From Acidobacteriota bacterium (lineage in GTDB: Bacteria > Acidobacteriota > Blastocatellia > Pyrinomonadales > Pyrinomonadaceae), in assembly GCA_025463135.1 (NCBI GenBank), contig JAOAPY010000023.1, positions 97,439 to 161,438 of the forward strand: a stretch of DNA of 64,000 bases. The letters run 5' to 3'. Under the pieces are notes generated by a model, which saw nothing but the letters and a program-made list of their open reading frames with translations, searched no databases and was not told the origin of the DNA. A program made the translations under genes and the position numbers. Below, piece by piece: positions 18,125-26,665 of this stretch (positions within the stretch are counted from its first letter, which is position 1; each line of letters starts with the position of its first letter).

Positions 18125-18378
18125 TAGGAGTTTCCTCCTAACGGAAGGGAGCAATGCGTACTACCATTGACTCTATCTGTAGTTGCAGATAGACTGGCTT
18201 CGCTCTTTTGATTCGCCGTGAGTTGGAGCCTTCCATGCTCAACGGCGATGCTCATCTCTCGACTTGACGGGATGGTGAGCTACGCATAGACCGTTGCCAA
18301 ATTATCAAAGACTAGAACGCTCAGAGCATATCAGAACGGGCGTTCTTTGATCATAGTTTTTTCGGGGTGTTACTGCTA

Positions 18379-18816
18379 ATGCTGTGGCCCACTCACCGGT
18401 TCCCACCCGCCCGCTCAGACGCCCGATTCCGTCTCTTGTACGTTGGGAACGACCTCGATCTAATAGCCGCTTTAAGGACGTTTTTAACAAAGCCAGACCA
18501 TAAGATCGTGTCATGCATGGACTGTGGCTCAGCCGCTTTCTTTCTGAAAGGCGATCCGAGATATGAGCTTCTTGTCTTTGACCTTGGGTTAGGCAGCCGA
18601 AGGGTCTTGAAGCTAATCCCCTTGGCACGGTCATTACCACATCGCAAGCACCTCCCCATCGTCGTCCTTACGGAGACTGAGGGCGGCGCAGCTGGAGAAC
18701 TGGCTCGTAACGCAGGCCCAGACGAGGTGTTAAGTAGGAAAGACCTGGGTGGCGTAGCTCGGTCTATCGCTCGCCTACTTAGAGCAGCTAGAAACGAACT
18801 AGTAGGCTGGGATTGA
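18379..18816 (+). CDS. Orphan response-regulator receiver domain
   Basis: 145 residues from the ATG at 18379 (a GTG at 18367 is an alternative). It is a single receiver domain: the strand with the putative phosphoacceptor Asp is LLVFDLGLG, the switch Thr is in IVVLTETE, and a Lys lies in VLSRKDL. The acidic pocket is weakened (YVGNDLDL instead of the usual VDDD). No output domain and no histidine kinase are nearby. It may be a single-domain signalling protein or a pseudo-receiver. Confidence 0.7.
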   Translation: MLWPTHRFPPARSDARFRLLYVGNDLDLIAALRTFLTKPDHKIVSCMDCGSAAFFLKGDPRYELLVFDLGLGSRRVLKLIPLARSLPHRKHLPIVVLTETEGGAAGELARNAGPDEVLSRKDLGGVARSIARLLRAARNELVGWD

Positions 18817-19125
18817 CGTCTGGCACGGCCTCCGGCTCAGACGCTGAGAGTTGACCAGTGCCGACGGGCCGTCGTGGGGTGAGGACACGGCGGCCTCATA
18901 CATTCTCTTAATTTCATTCTTGAGGAATCGTATGACCGGCTAATAACAAGCGACTACATTTCGCGAGCCCAAGACTCGGCGTAGGGCCGGGATTGGATGG
19001 AGCGAGGCAAAGGTCCTTGGAGACTTGCTTTGACGCATTTCCCCGACCGCGCCTCGCTTTCATTGTTTTGGGGCGGATCGTCTTGGTTAGCCTGAGCGAA
19101 ATCTTTACGGTATTGTCTTGGAGTC
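18817..19125. other. Gene-free gap before the SRAP gene
   Basis: About 300 bp without a plausible ORF. A short GGAG lies directly before the SRAP start. No repeat or structured element was noticed. Confidence 0.4.
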
Positions 19126-19803
19126 ATGTGTGGCCGCTTCACGCTTCGAACTCGCGACAGAATAAAGCTCAAGGGATTGAGTACGTCAGACCTTCCATTC
19201 GAGGCTCGGTACAACATTGCTCCGAGTCAGAGCATTCTGGCGATCGCAGATTTTGGACACGAGTTGGATCTGAAGTATCTGGTATGGGGCCTCGTTCCGT
19301 CCTGGAGCAAAGATGGAAAGGGATTCATCAATGCGCGCTCCGAAACAATAGCGGACAAACCAAGCTTCAGTGAGTCGTTTCAACGACGGAGATGTTTGAT
19401 TCCGGCGGATGGCTTTTATGAATGGCAGAGATCCGGGAAGATCGCGCAGCCTCACTTCTTCCAGATGCACGATGAATCGCCGTTCGCTTTTGCCGGTATT
19501 TGGGACGAGTGGCAAACCGATGGAGACTTAATCGCTTCGTGCGCGATCATCACTACCACGGCGAATGAACTGTTGGCACCTATTCATGATCGGATGCCCG
19601 TCATACTACGTTCGCAGTCTTACGATACCTGGCTCGAAGGCAATTACGAGCCTGCGAAGTTGAGAAATCTTCTGGCGCCCTTTCCCGCCTCTGAGATGAT
19701 TAGCCACGCAGTGGGTTATGATGTGAACCATCCAAAGATCGATGATGAACATCTTCTTAGGCCTGTCGAGCCGAATCTCGGAGTTACTCTCAGTCTGTTC
19801 TAG
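19126..19803 (+). CDS. SOS-response-associated peptidase (SRAP/YedK/HMCES family)
   Basis: 225 residues, the normal length. The diagnostic N-terminus MCGRFTLR places the catalytic cysteine at position 2 after Met removal. The other family motifs are present: ARYNIAPSQS, GFYEWQ and HDRMPVIL. These proteins crosslink covalently to abasic sites in single-stranded DNA and shield them from nucleases. On a conjugative element that travels as single strand, this could protect the transferred DNA. It stands alone, followed by a candidate small RNA. Confidence 0.95.
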   Translation: MCGRFTLRTRDRIKLKGLSTSDLPFEARYNIAPSQSILAIADFGHELDLKYLVWGLVPSWSKDGKGFINARSETIADKPSFSESFQRRRCLIPADGFYEWQRSGKIAQPHFFQMHDESPFAFAGIWDEWQTDGDLIASCAIITTTANELLAPIHDRMPVILRSQSYDTWLEGNYEPAKLRNLLAPFPASEMISHAVGYDVNHPKIDDEHLLRPVEPNLGVTLSLF

Positions 19804-19929
19804 CACCCCTGCTGGGAGCTCAAGAATCCATGAAGGTGATCCGTTAAGCGTTTAGTAGTGCTAGCGCCCTCACCTTGTCCATGCAAAGACTTTTGTATCG
19901 ATCGGGTTTCTACAAAAACTTTCCTTGCG

Positions 19930-19957
19930 TTGACGAAACTGAGATCTTGAGTAGAAT
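19930..19957 (+). promoter_or_regulatory. Sigma-70-type promoter of the candidate small RNA
   Basis: TTGACG (19930-19935) and TAGAAT (19952-19957) with a 16-bp spacer. Transcription would start near 19964. Confidence 0.55.
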
Positions 19958-19963
19958 GCTGCG

Positions 19964-20072
19964 TAAATGGGTAAGTGGTTGCTGGGGTGAGGACAGTAAC
20001 CCACAGAGGCTGAATGTCTCTGCCCGACCTTGAGAGCCCGGCCCAAAGCCGGGCTTTCGGTTTTGGTTTTCT
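19964..20072 (+). ncRNA. Candidate structured small RNA
   Basis: About 105 nt between a good promoter and an intrinsic terminator. Stem 1 is GGTTGCTG (19977-19984) pairing with CAGTAACC (19994-20001), including one G-U pair. Stem 2 is CAGAG (20004-20008) with CTCTG (20018-20022). Stem 3 is the terminator. No ORF with a start and ribosome site fits it. It matches no RNA family I recognise. Confidence 0.55.
20035..20066 (+). terminator. Rho-independent terminator
   Basis: Perfect 8-bp stem AGCCCGGC / GCCGGGCT with a 5-nt loop (20035-20055), followed by the T-rich tract TTCGGTTTTGG. Confidence 0.85.
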
Positions 20073-20281
20073 TCTAGCATTGGGGCCGCTACAAATTCTT
20101 GCTGAGCGCCTCCTAGAGCTGCAGGCTTCAATAAGAGCCACGCGAGTGAGTGAGGAAAGACTCGTTGTAACGGCTTCGAATATGGTTCCATTTGGACGCT
20201 ACCAAGTAACGCCCCCGCACATCCGACGGACCTCTCGAAATTGCTCTGAATAGATCCATCATCAGGCCCGTCAACATCGAT

Positions 20282-20782
20282 TTACGCTAAGTATAAAATG
20301 AAGTCGGGAGTTGTTCGGCCTCTGCGGACATTGACCTCATCATCGAGAGACTTACCGATGAGAGCTCTTGCGACTGGCGCCTGGAGCATCACCGTTTGCA
20401 GTGTTAGATTGCTGTTGTCGATCGGAATGCTCATCCCGCCGCATGCAGGCAGAATGAAATACAGATTCTCTATCGCACTACCTTCCGGACCAATGCCCAC
20501 AATACAGCCGATAGAGACGCGTTCTGGGGAATCAGGCAACCTGACGTTCTTCAGTCTGTATGTTCCCTCGGCCTTCTCCTCAATACTCTTGGCGAGACCG
20601 TCTGCGACCCAAGCTGCCTCAACTCCCATCGTGTCGTATCTACTTTGCATTCGCCCAGGTGCCTCTATTGAAGTCAGCTTAGCCTCGTCAAAACTTGCGC
20701 GCAGAGTCTTAATTTCTTCCTCGAGCGTTCGAATAATTCCTTCCAGTAACGCTGTTTTATCAATCGCAATAGTTGCGCCCAT
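20282..20782 (-). CDS. GreA/GreB-like transcription factor
   Basis: 166 residues. Its ribosome site (AGGAGG) is supplied by the end of the radical-SAM gene, 12 bp upstream. An N-terminal coiled-coil-like part (about 1-75) precedes a GreA/B C-terminal domain, recognisable at SIGCIVGIGPEG and the ending APVARALIGKSLDDEV. The coiled coil lacks the usual acidic tip motif of GreA, so transcript-cleavage activity is doubtful. Relatives of this kind bind in the RNA polymerase secondary channel or act on other proteins. Last gene of the SorC operon. Confidence 0.8.
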   Translation of the reverse strand: MGATIAIDKTALLEGIIRTLEEEIKTLRASFDEAKLTSIEAPGRMQSRYDTMGVEAAWVADGLAKSIEEKAEGTYRLKNVRLPDSPERVSIGCIVGIGPEGSAIENLYFILPACGGMSIPIDNSNLTLQTVMLQAPVARALIGKSLDDEVNVRRGRTTPDFILYLA

Positions 20783-20793
20783 TTCTTGTTCCC

Positions 20794-21861
20794 TTACCTC
20801 CTGCTAATTTGAGTCAATCCACGTCGGCCCGACGCTGTAATACTTGTTGGAGCCATAAAAGGGCGGCCTGGAAACGAATAATCGCCGGATGTCTTATGAC
20901 ACCACGATATAGATGTTCCCGGTAAGAAGCAGTTGTAGTTACAGTATGGCACGACGATATATCTCAACGCTGACCCACGAAGAATACTGTCTGCCGCGCC
21001 GCCGACACATTCTGTGAGGCGGTCGTGCAAACAACTACCTCCCTGATGATCCATACTCAATAAGTCACTGAGCGCGAATCCGATGTCTCGCCTCAAGTAA
21101 CAGAAGTGAACATTAAGTTCGGGTTCGACGCGAACGTAATCACCGAACTCCTCCAAGCATGTTTCGCGGTGAGCACAGCTCGAACACGGCTCACTGGATC
21201 GATCTACCTGGTCACTCAATTTCACTTCGACAATGCCGTTACCTGGTAGGTGGTAGCGCAAACGCCCCCTTCCTATCTCTCCTGCTACATGCTCGATATA
21301 TCTTGTGCGAGGTAAAACGTATTCGCGCACAACCTGTCGCCAATCAGTGTATGTGTCTGAGTAGACTTCGGCGATCTCAGGTGTCCACATAAGATCATAA
21401 AGCTTAAGGCGCATGCCATATCTGCATATAAAATCTAGCTGTGTTGGAAGGTCGTTCGTCGATCCTCTTAGTAGGACCCGGTTGAAGGAGATGGGCAGCC
21501 CAACCCGGGCGGCGGCCTCGATGCCTCGGTAGAAGGTGTCGTAGTCGCCGTGCCCCGAGATCTCGCGGTATCGATCAGGAGCCGTGGTATGCCAGCTAAT
21601 TCGAAGTAGCGAGAGTCCCGCAGTCTTCAACTCCGCTGCATTTTTCTCGAGTTGACTCCCGTTGGTCGTCATTGTTACGCGAACACCGGACTCTACAAGT
21701 CCACGGACGAGATCTGACGGCGTCAGTTTGCCGTCTCGCCACAAGAGAGGCTCCAAAGCACCAAGTTCAACCTCCCGCCGGCCACCTGCGGCAATCCACA
21801 AGCGCGCCACCGCAATAGCATCATCGTACCGTAGGGGATTTCGGTTGCTTGAGACTTTCAT
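20794..21861 (-). CDS. Radical-SAM-like protein with cysteine loop at the C-terminus
   Basis: 355 residues. Residues 10-140 follow the MoaA/SPASM-type core without its first strand: GALEPLLW (34-41, the GGEP region), MTTNGSQL (64-71), ISWHTT (88-93). A MoaA/SPASM-like set of cysteines (C226, C229, C235, C254) follows. The cluster motif that should start such a protein is missing there and is instead at the end: LRYIVVPY then CNYNC (C307, C311) and, nine residues later, WCHKTSG (C321). The spacing CX3CX9C is also unusual. The order fits a circular permutation of a radical-SAM enzyme. It starts 9 bp after the kinase gene. Substrate unknown. Confidence 0.75.
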   Translation of the reverse strand: MKVSSNRNPLRYDDAIAVARLWIAAGGRREVELGALEPLLWRDGKLTPSDLVRGLVESGVRVTMTTNGSQLEKNAAELKTAGLSLLRISWHTTAPDRYREISGHGDYDTFYRGIEAAARVGLPISFNRVLLRGSTNDLPTQLDFICRYGMRLKLYDLMWTPEIAEVYSDTYTDWRQVVREYVLPRTRYIEHVAGEIGRGRLRYHLPGNGIVEVKLSDQVDRSSEPCSSCAHRETCLEEFGDYVRVEPELNVHFCYLRRDIGFALSDLLSMDHQGGSCLHDRLTECVGGAADSILRGSALRYIVVPYCNYNCFLPGTSISWCHKTSGDYSFPGRPFMAPTSITASGRRGLTQISRR

Positions 21862-21870
21862 CTTGGGGTC

Positions 21871-22464
21871 TTACTGCAGTACCTCACTGACGTCTATCAG
21901 AGAAATGATTCGTTCCACCGTCGTGTCAGCATCTAGGGTTGTCGTGTCAATCACGTTGAGATCAAAACTGCAGAACTCGCGCTGCACTGAAGCCAAGTAG
22001 AGTCTGTTGCACTCCAAAGCGCTGTCATGGCGTGAGATTTCTGCACCTCGTTCCGTCAAACGTTTCAACCTCTCAGACTCATCGGCAATGAGAAGGAAAG
22101 TCTTGTCTGGTCCCAATAGCGTTGTCGGAATTGTGTAACCGCGGAAGCGTTCATTCATTGCAGCGTGGTAAGCTAAAGTCGAGAAAACGTAACGGTCACA
22201 CACAACTGGCTGCAGAACGCGGAGTCTGCGTATTTCTGTAGAGGCGAACGCCACTGCACTCAAATAAAAGTAGAACCTCGCGTATTCATCTGCATTCGTA
22301 TCGATGGCCGCTCGTATGGAGTCGTAAGGTGCTGGAGGGGTCTTATAGTAGATACCGCCGAGAGAGACGGCGAGTTTCCGCGCGACGGTGCTCTTGCCGA
22401 CGCCGTCAACTCCCTCTATGCAAATAAACGGATGTGGTCTTGTCGAAGGCTCGCTAGTAATCAT
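21871..22464 (-). CDS. Thymidylate-kinase-like P-loop kinase
   Basis: 197 residues, start overlapping the SorC stop (ATGA) with AGGAGG upstream. Walker A is GVDGVGKST (18-26); CDRYVFSTLAYHAA is the DR-containing motif of dTMP kinases, and the LID region holds ERLKRLTERGAE. Length is normal for the family. Since the host needs its own dTMP kinase elsewhere, this copy probably serves the operon, phosphorylating a nucleotide that the radical-SAM protein makes or uses; that is inference. Confidence 0.85.
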   Translation of the reverse strand: MITSEPSTRPHPFICIEGVDGVGKSTVARKLAVSLGGIYYKTPPAPYDSIRAAIDTNADEYARFYFYLSAVAFASTEIRRLRVLQPVVCDRYVFSTLAYHAAMNERFRGYTIPTTLLGPDKTFLLIADESERLKRLTERGAEISRHDSALECNRLYLASVQREFCSFDLNVIDTTTLDADTTVERIISLIDVSEVLQ

Positions 22465-23483
22465 GTGCGCCCTCCTTTTTGATCTAGAACGGTCATCTTT
22501 GTGCTAGAGGACATGCCTCCTGTGAGCCGAATTGCCGTCTTCTCGTCAATTACTACCGCGTTTACAATTCGCGACCGCAGCGCTATTTCGAGTGCCGGAA
22601 TCTTGTGCGGGCCGCCCGCAATACACACAACAGTCTTGTCCGGCCTGGATGCCATGTCCTTCAATTGTGCAATCGATACTGTCCTGAACAATGACGCTAT
22701 TTCTTCTCCAGCGTCGTCGAAATAGTTATAGTTAATGCCACCGGCTGCCTTTTCCTCGATCAATTTGGTCTTTGCAATGCCGGCGCGATCGAGCAGCGGA
22801 ATTAGTTCAGCGACGGGTTCTGACCCGCCTAGGCCAACAAACGCCGCCGAAGAGTTCCTTGCTTGCGCCAAGACTGCGTCAACCTCCGGGATGGATCGTT
22901 CCACGAGTTCTTTGAAGACCCGTCTTGCAGTCTTATCCTTCGGTGGTGGCAACATTCCAATGACTGACGCCCGCGCTTTTGGAGAAGACTTGTAAAAGAG
23001 GAGAGCGGCAAGGAACGCTGCGTCGACAAACTCAATTAAAGGTCCGCGTCCGACAAGCGCCATTGGAGCTATATGAATGCTTCGCGGGTACGTAGGGATA
23101 GCGTCGACCATAGCTTTCAATGACCCGCCACCTCCGATCCCAATGCTCGATCCTGGTGTCGCTAACTCTTCGAAGAGCTCCGCAGCGACCTGGCCCAGCA
23201 TCTCTTTCTGCCGTTCGTAGTCGGCTGAGCTTGGTGCGACACGAGCGAGCCTGAGCGAAAACTTGGAGGCCAGCGTATTCTCCAATTGTGCGAAGTCTCT
23301 TCTTTCAACAATGCTGATCCGCACGATTCCTCGCGCTAATGCCTCATCGATTAATCGCTTCACGTGAGTCACCGAGACTCCGAGATGGTCTGCAATTTGG
23401 CTTTTGGTACAGTGATCCTCATAGTGCATGCGCGCGCACTCAACCAAGAGTTCAATTTTGTCTTTTTTCAGACGTCTGGCCAT
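22461..23483 (-). CDS. SorC/DeoR-type sugar-binding transcriptional regulator
   Basis: 340 residues. The N-terminal helix-turn-helix is in CTKSQIADHLGVSVTHVKRLIDEALARG; the rest is the SorC effector domain, with SSIGIGGGGSL, and AFVGLGG, VVCIAGGPHKI and ITLN-like C-terminal segments. SorC members sense phosphorylated sugars; Bacillus DeoR of this family senses deoxyribose-5-phosphate. It is first in a four-gene operon with overlapping or nearly overlapping ends, so it likely regulates itself and the three enzymes through the repeat-rich region upstream. Confidence 0.92.
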   Translation of the reverse strand: MARRLKKDKIELLVECARMHYEDHCTKSQIADHLGVSVTHVKRLIDEALARGIVRISIVERRDFAQLENTLASKFSLRLARVAPSSADYERQKEMLGQVAAELFEELATPGSSIGIGGGGSLKAMVDAIPTYPRSIHIAPMALVGRGPLIEFVDAAFLAALLFYKSSPKARASVIGMLPPPKDKTARRVFKELVERSIPEVDAVLAQARNSSAAFVGLGGSEPVAELIPLLDRAGIAKTKLIEEKAAGGINYNYFDDAGEEIASLFRTVSIAQLKDMASRPDKTVVCIAGGPHKIPALEIALRSRIVNAVVIDEKTAIRLTGGMSSSTKMTVLDQKGGRT

Positions 23484-23550
23484 AGGTCAAATCGTAATGA
23501 TTGTTCTAAATTTAGTCAAGCCTTTTAAAGCTCTAACTCGTTGTGCAATA

Positions 23551-23612
23551 AGGGTTAAATGTGACGTTAAAATTAACACTGGTTACGTCAATATTAACGT
23601 TAAAAGTAACCT
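23551..23612. promoter_or_regulatory. Candidate SorC operator region
   Basis: The stretch has repeated GTTAA/TTAAC half-sites and an inverted repeat TGACGTTAA (23562-23570) against TTACGTCA (23583-23590), followed by TTAACGTTAA. It is strongly AT-rich compared with surroundings and lies 70-130 bp upstream of the SorC gene. Confidence 0.5.
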
Positions 23613-23727
23613 TTTCTGCGGTGTGGTGCTAACTTCTTTGGTTGGCGAGGTTTTAGGCGATCAAAGTAATGTAGTGTGGGGCGAAATGTAGTCTCCGACT
23701 CGGAGCATTCGGTGGCAGGCAACAAGC

Positions 23728-26112
23728 TTAGCGTGCCCTGACTTCGCGTTCTTGTGAGTGATTTGCTCCTCGAGCTAGTTCCAAATGTTTTTCTCTTATC
23801 GCCGCATCGTTCTGTTGTTCGGCGTAGATTTCCAGACTGATCTTCTCCTTGTCAGTAAACTGCGGCTCGCGATTTTTTGCTTCCGAAGCGAACTCGCGGG
23901 CGGATGCGTGATAGTTCGAAGCCTTATCAAAGTCATTGACAAGCCGACCATGGTGTTCTAACGCAGCAGATTTGACACTGTGCCGATGATCGCGCTGTTC
24001 ACGTGATTCAAGAATTGTTCGTGCAAGATAATCTGTGAGGTTCCGCGCTTCGACTTCACGCAGTGTTCCGGTTTGGTGATTGCCAAGGTGCAATGATGCA
24101 ACCTTCTTACTTTCTAGAAAATGTTCGAGTCGCTCCTTTGCTTGCTCGACAGCTAAGCCCGACATTATCTCTCGCGCAACCGCCCTCCCTTCCCAATTGA
24201 TGTCGGAATCACTCCTGGCGGCGCGCTTTTCCCATTCGTGCACTTCTCGCAATAGGTTTGAATCGCGGAGCGTTTCGGCGCTCGCTTCGATTGCATTGAT
24301 TTGATGGCGTTCGTATCGTGGGTCAGGCAGGGTCAGGCCATTCTGCGATCGAGAACGTTGCTCAGGTGCATGAGCATTCTCCAAAACATCGAGCACTTCA
24401 CGCGCCAGATCACGGTCTTCAATGAGCGGGTGGCGGCGTTGTTCAATTTGTCGAACGATTTCATCCCGGACGTTGCTGAGGTGTTCAACGTCGGCAGATG
24501 CTTGCTGCCTTGCGGCCTGTGAATAGTTCATCCGTGCCAGCGAGCGCCAGTTAAGATGTGCCGCGCGTTCGGGTATCAGCTTTGTGTCTTCCCGCCGACG
24601 AGCGATCTGCTTGTCTAACGCAGCAAGTGACCAGCGATCTCCTCCAACTTCATAAGTCGTCAAGTGGACGGACGCTTCAAAATTCTCCAGCCTGGCGCTG
24701 CGAGCCATGAGGTCGGCACGCACAACGTTGAGTTGAGCGCCAAGTATTGCGGCCTCTTCATCAGTGCGCGCAGGCGCATTGTGTTCTCGCGCTAGGGTCA
24801 ACCTAAGTTTTTCCAGTTCCAAGACTCTTTCTGGAAGATTCAACCTGACCGCTTGGTTCTGCAGTTCCGACAGAGTATCCCGAGACAAAATCGGCTCTAG
24901 TCGTCTATCAGCAGGCATCTCATAACGCTTAATGATACTTTCTTCGATCTTAGCCAAGTTGCCGCGTAGAGAGCCCACATCTTTTCCAAGGGCAGCAATC
25001 TTATTCTCTCTCGCTTCCACAAGTTGTTTTAGCGTGTCGGCGTGTCCAGCGATATCAGCTTCAATAAATTCGTTGCGGACCGCATGATTCCCTTGAGCAA
25101 ATCGTGCCGCGCGTGCGGCGGCTCGGCGTCTAACATCAAGTTCGGATATATTTCGTTCCTCAGAAGTCGATTGATCGACGACTTCAAACCTGTAGGTCTG
25201 ACCATGTTGGACGGCTCGGTCGTGCCACGCCTCAGCAAAAGTTAGACGGAATTCGAACTCCAAGTGTTTTCCAATCGCAACGCGCAAATCATTGTTGCGA
25301 TCCTCAGTCGACTGTTCGTTTGGATTCCAGCTGGTTGAAATCTGTGCGTGCTCTATTGAAGCAATCGGACGTCGAGTTTTATTTGGTCGCATCTGCTGTC
25401 GATTCGAATCTATTTCGTCGCTTCTTTCTAGAGACTGAATGTTCCTGTTGAGGTCTGACTCCTCCCTGGCCTTCTGGTACTTGCGGGCAAGCCTGTCCCA
25501 AATTTCTGCCGGCGTTAGTTGAGGTTGCTTCTCTTTGGATTCAATATATAGAGCCTGTTGTTTCTCGATCGCCGCGAGGAACCTGTCTCCGACGCGTCCA
25601 TTAACGATGACCTCTTTTCCGTTTTCGATTGCTCGGTGAGGAAGCAAAGGTTTCGGTATCCGAGCTATCCTTCTCACCCAACCAGTTTCTCGTTCAACGA
25701 TCTCCTTACTTATAACAATGTGAGCATGCGGGTTCTGGGAGTTGCGATGTATGCCAGCAACCCAAGTGAGTTCTTCGGCGTTAAGTTCCGCAGCCATCCC
25801 TTTCATTGCCTCGCGAACTGCCTCACGAAATCGCTCCTGCTTGTCATGTTCATTCGCACCTAACTTGTCGAAATCTTCCGTTTCGATCATTACAGAGAAG
25901 TGAATGAGATCATTCTTTTCAGGCCGCCCTTGGACAGGATCGAGAATGCGGTCGGCACGATGGTATGAGAGATTGTCCTGGTCATCGCTGAATAGACGTC
26001 GAGAGCCGGGACCCTCACGTTCCAGGTCTTTGTCCCGCTCCGCGATATAGCGGGTGATACGGCTGCCGCCGGAGCCGCCGCCGGTAGAGAGGATATGAAA
26101 GAAGACTCCCAT
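23728..26112 (-). CDS. Conjugative relaxase
   Basis: 794 residues. The N-terminal relaxase domain (about 1-190) shows the metal-binding histidine motif around IHRNSQNPHAHIVIS, and Y22 in RITRYIAER is a candidate nicking residue. The remaining 600 residues are long charged helices without a helicase motif. The protein should nick oriT, stay covalently bound and pilot the strand into the secretion channel. It is the last gene of the minus-strand transfer operon, after the coupling protein and a small membrane protein. No oriT was found directly beside it. Confidence 0.9.
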   Translation of the reverse strand: MGVFFHILSTGGGSGGSRITRYIAERDKDLEREGPGSRRLFSDDQDNLSYHRADRILDPVQGRPEKNDLIHFSVMIETEDFDKLGANEHDKQERFREAVREAMKGMAAELNAEELTWVAGIHRNSQNPHAHIVISKEIVERETGWVRRIARIPKPLLPHRAIENGKEVIVNGRVGDRFLAAIEKQQALYIESKEKQPQLTPAEIWDRLARKYQKAREESDLNRNIQSLERSDEIDSNRQQMRPNKTRRPIASIEHAQISTSWNPNEQSTEDRNNDLRVAIGKHLEFEFRLTFAEAWHDRAVQHGQTYRFEVVDQSTSEERNISELDVRRRAAARAARFAQGNHAVRNEFIEADIAGHADTLKQLVEARENKIAALGKDVGSLRGNLAKIEESIIKRYEMPADRRLEPILSRDTLSELQNQAVRLNLPERVLELEKLRLTLAREHNAPARTDEEAAILGAQLNVVRADLMARSARLENFEASVHLTTYEVGGDRWSLAALDKQIARRREDTKLIPERAAHLNWRSLARMNYSQAARQQASADVEHLSNVRDEIVRQIEQRRHPLIEDRDLAREVLDVLENAHAPEQRSRSQNGLTLPDPRYERHQINAIEASAETLRDSNLLREVHEWEKRAARSDSDINWEGRAVAREIMSGLAVEQAKERLEHFLESKKVASLHLGNHQTGTLREVEARNLTDYLARTILESREQRDHRHSVKSAALEHHGRLVNDFDKASNYHASAREFASEAKNREPQFTDKEKISLEIYAEQQNDAAIREKHLELARGANHSQEREVRAR

Positions 26113-26117
26113 AGGAG

Positions 26118-26660
26118 TTATTTCGACTTTCGAGAAAGCGGCTCTTGTTTGATCATCCCGAGAAGGGCGAGTTGACTATACGTGGGAGTGCCAGATACGG
26201 CGGCTACTTCCTTCAGGTCGAATGCGGGACCTTTCCATTTCTCTCGATCATCCGGCGTCAGAATCAAGAAATAGGTGTTGGCTTCTTCCGGGTTTGGCCC
26301 AACTGGGATGGCCCACATCGTAGAGCGGGTCGGACTTATGAAGGTGTAAAGATAGTAGTAGTTTCGAATGACGACCGAACGCCCTTCCAGACCGTAAGCA
26401 GGTGGTTTCGGATGTTTCCACACTGTTGCTTCGACCTCGTTGAAGGTGGGAGGAAACGTAGCGTTGACTTTCTGATACTGCCTGAGACCTTTGATGATGT
26501 TGAGAATGGGATCGATTTGAGGAATCTCAGCCTTTGCTTTCCATTCCGCTGCATAGGACGAATAACCCCAAGCTCCTAAGTACGTGACGATCGCGATTAA
26601 AAGTAATCCATAAGCGAAACTGAATCGACGCTTTCCAGTCTTTCCTTCTACTCCGCGCAT
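26118..26660 (-). CDS. Membrane-anchored protein in transfer operon
   Basis: 180 residues with one hydrophobic segment near residues 13-33 (FAYGLLLIAIVTYLGAWGY) and a soluble, probably periplasmic, domain rich in Tyr and Pro. No catalytic motif recognised. It lies between coupling protein and relaxase with gaps of 5 bp on each side, so it very likely belongs to the transfer system. Confidence 0.75.
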   Translation of the reverse strand: MRGVEGKTGKRRFSFAYGLLLIAIVTYLGAWGYSSYAAEWKAKAEIPQIDPILNIIKGLRQYQKVNATFPPTFNEVEATVWKHPKPPAYGLEGRSVVIRNYYYLYTFISPTRSTMWAIPVGPNPEEANTYFLILTPDDREKWKGPAFDLKEVAAVSGTPTYSQLALLGMIKQEPLSRKSK

Positions 26661-26665
26661 CTGTT

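Noticed and set aside
20794..22464. Viperin-like antiviral gene pair
   Set aside because: Radical-SAM plus nucleotide kinase resembles viperin neighbourhoods, but the core is MoaA-like with a MoaA/SPASM-like cysteine set, and the viperin CNYKCGFC motif is absent; retained only as an analogy.
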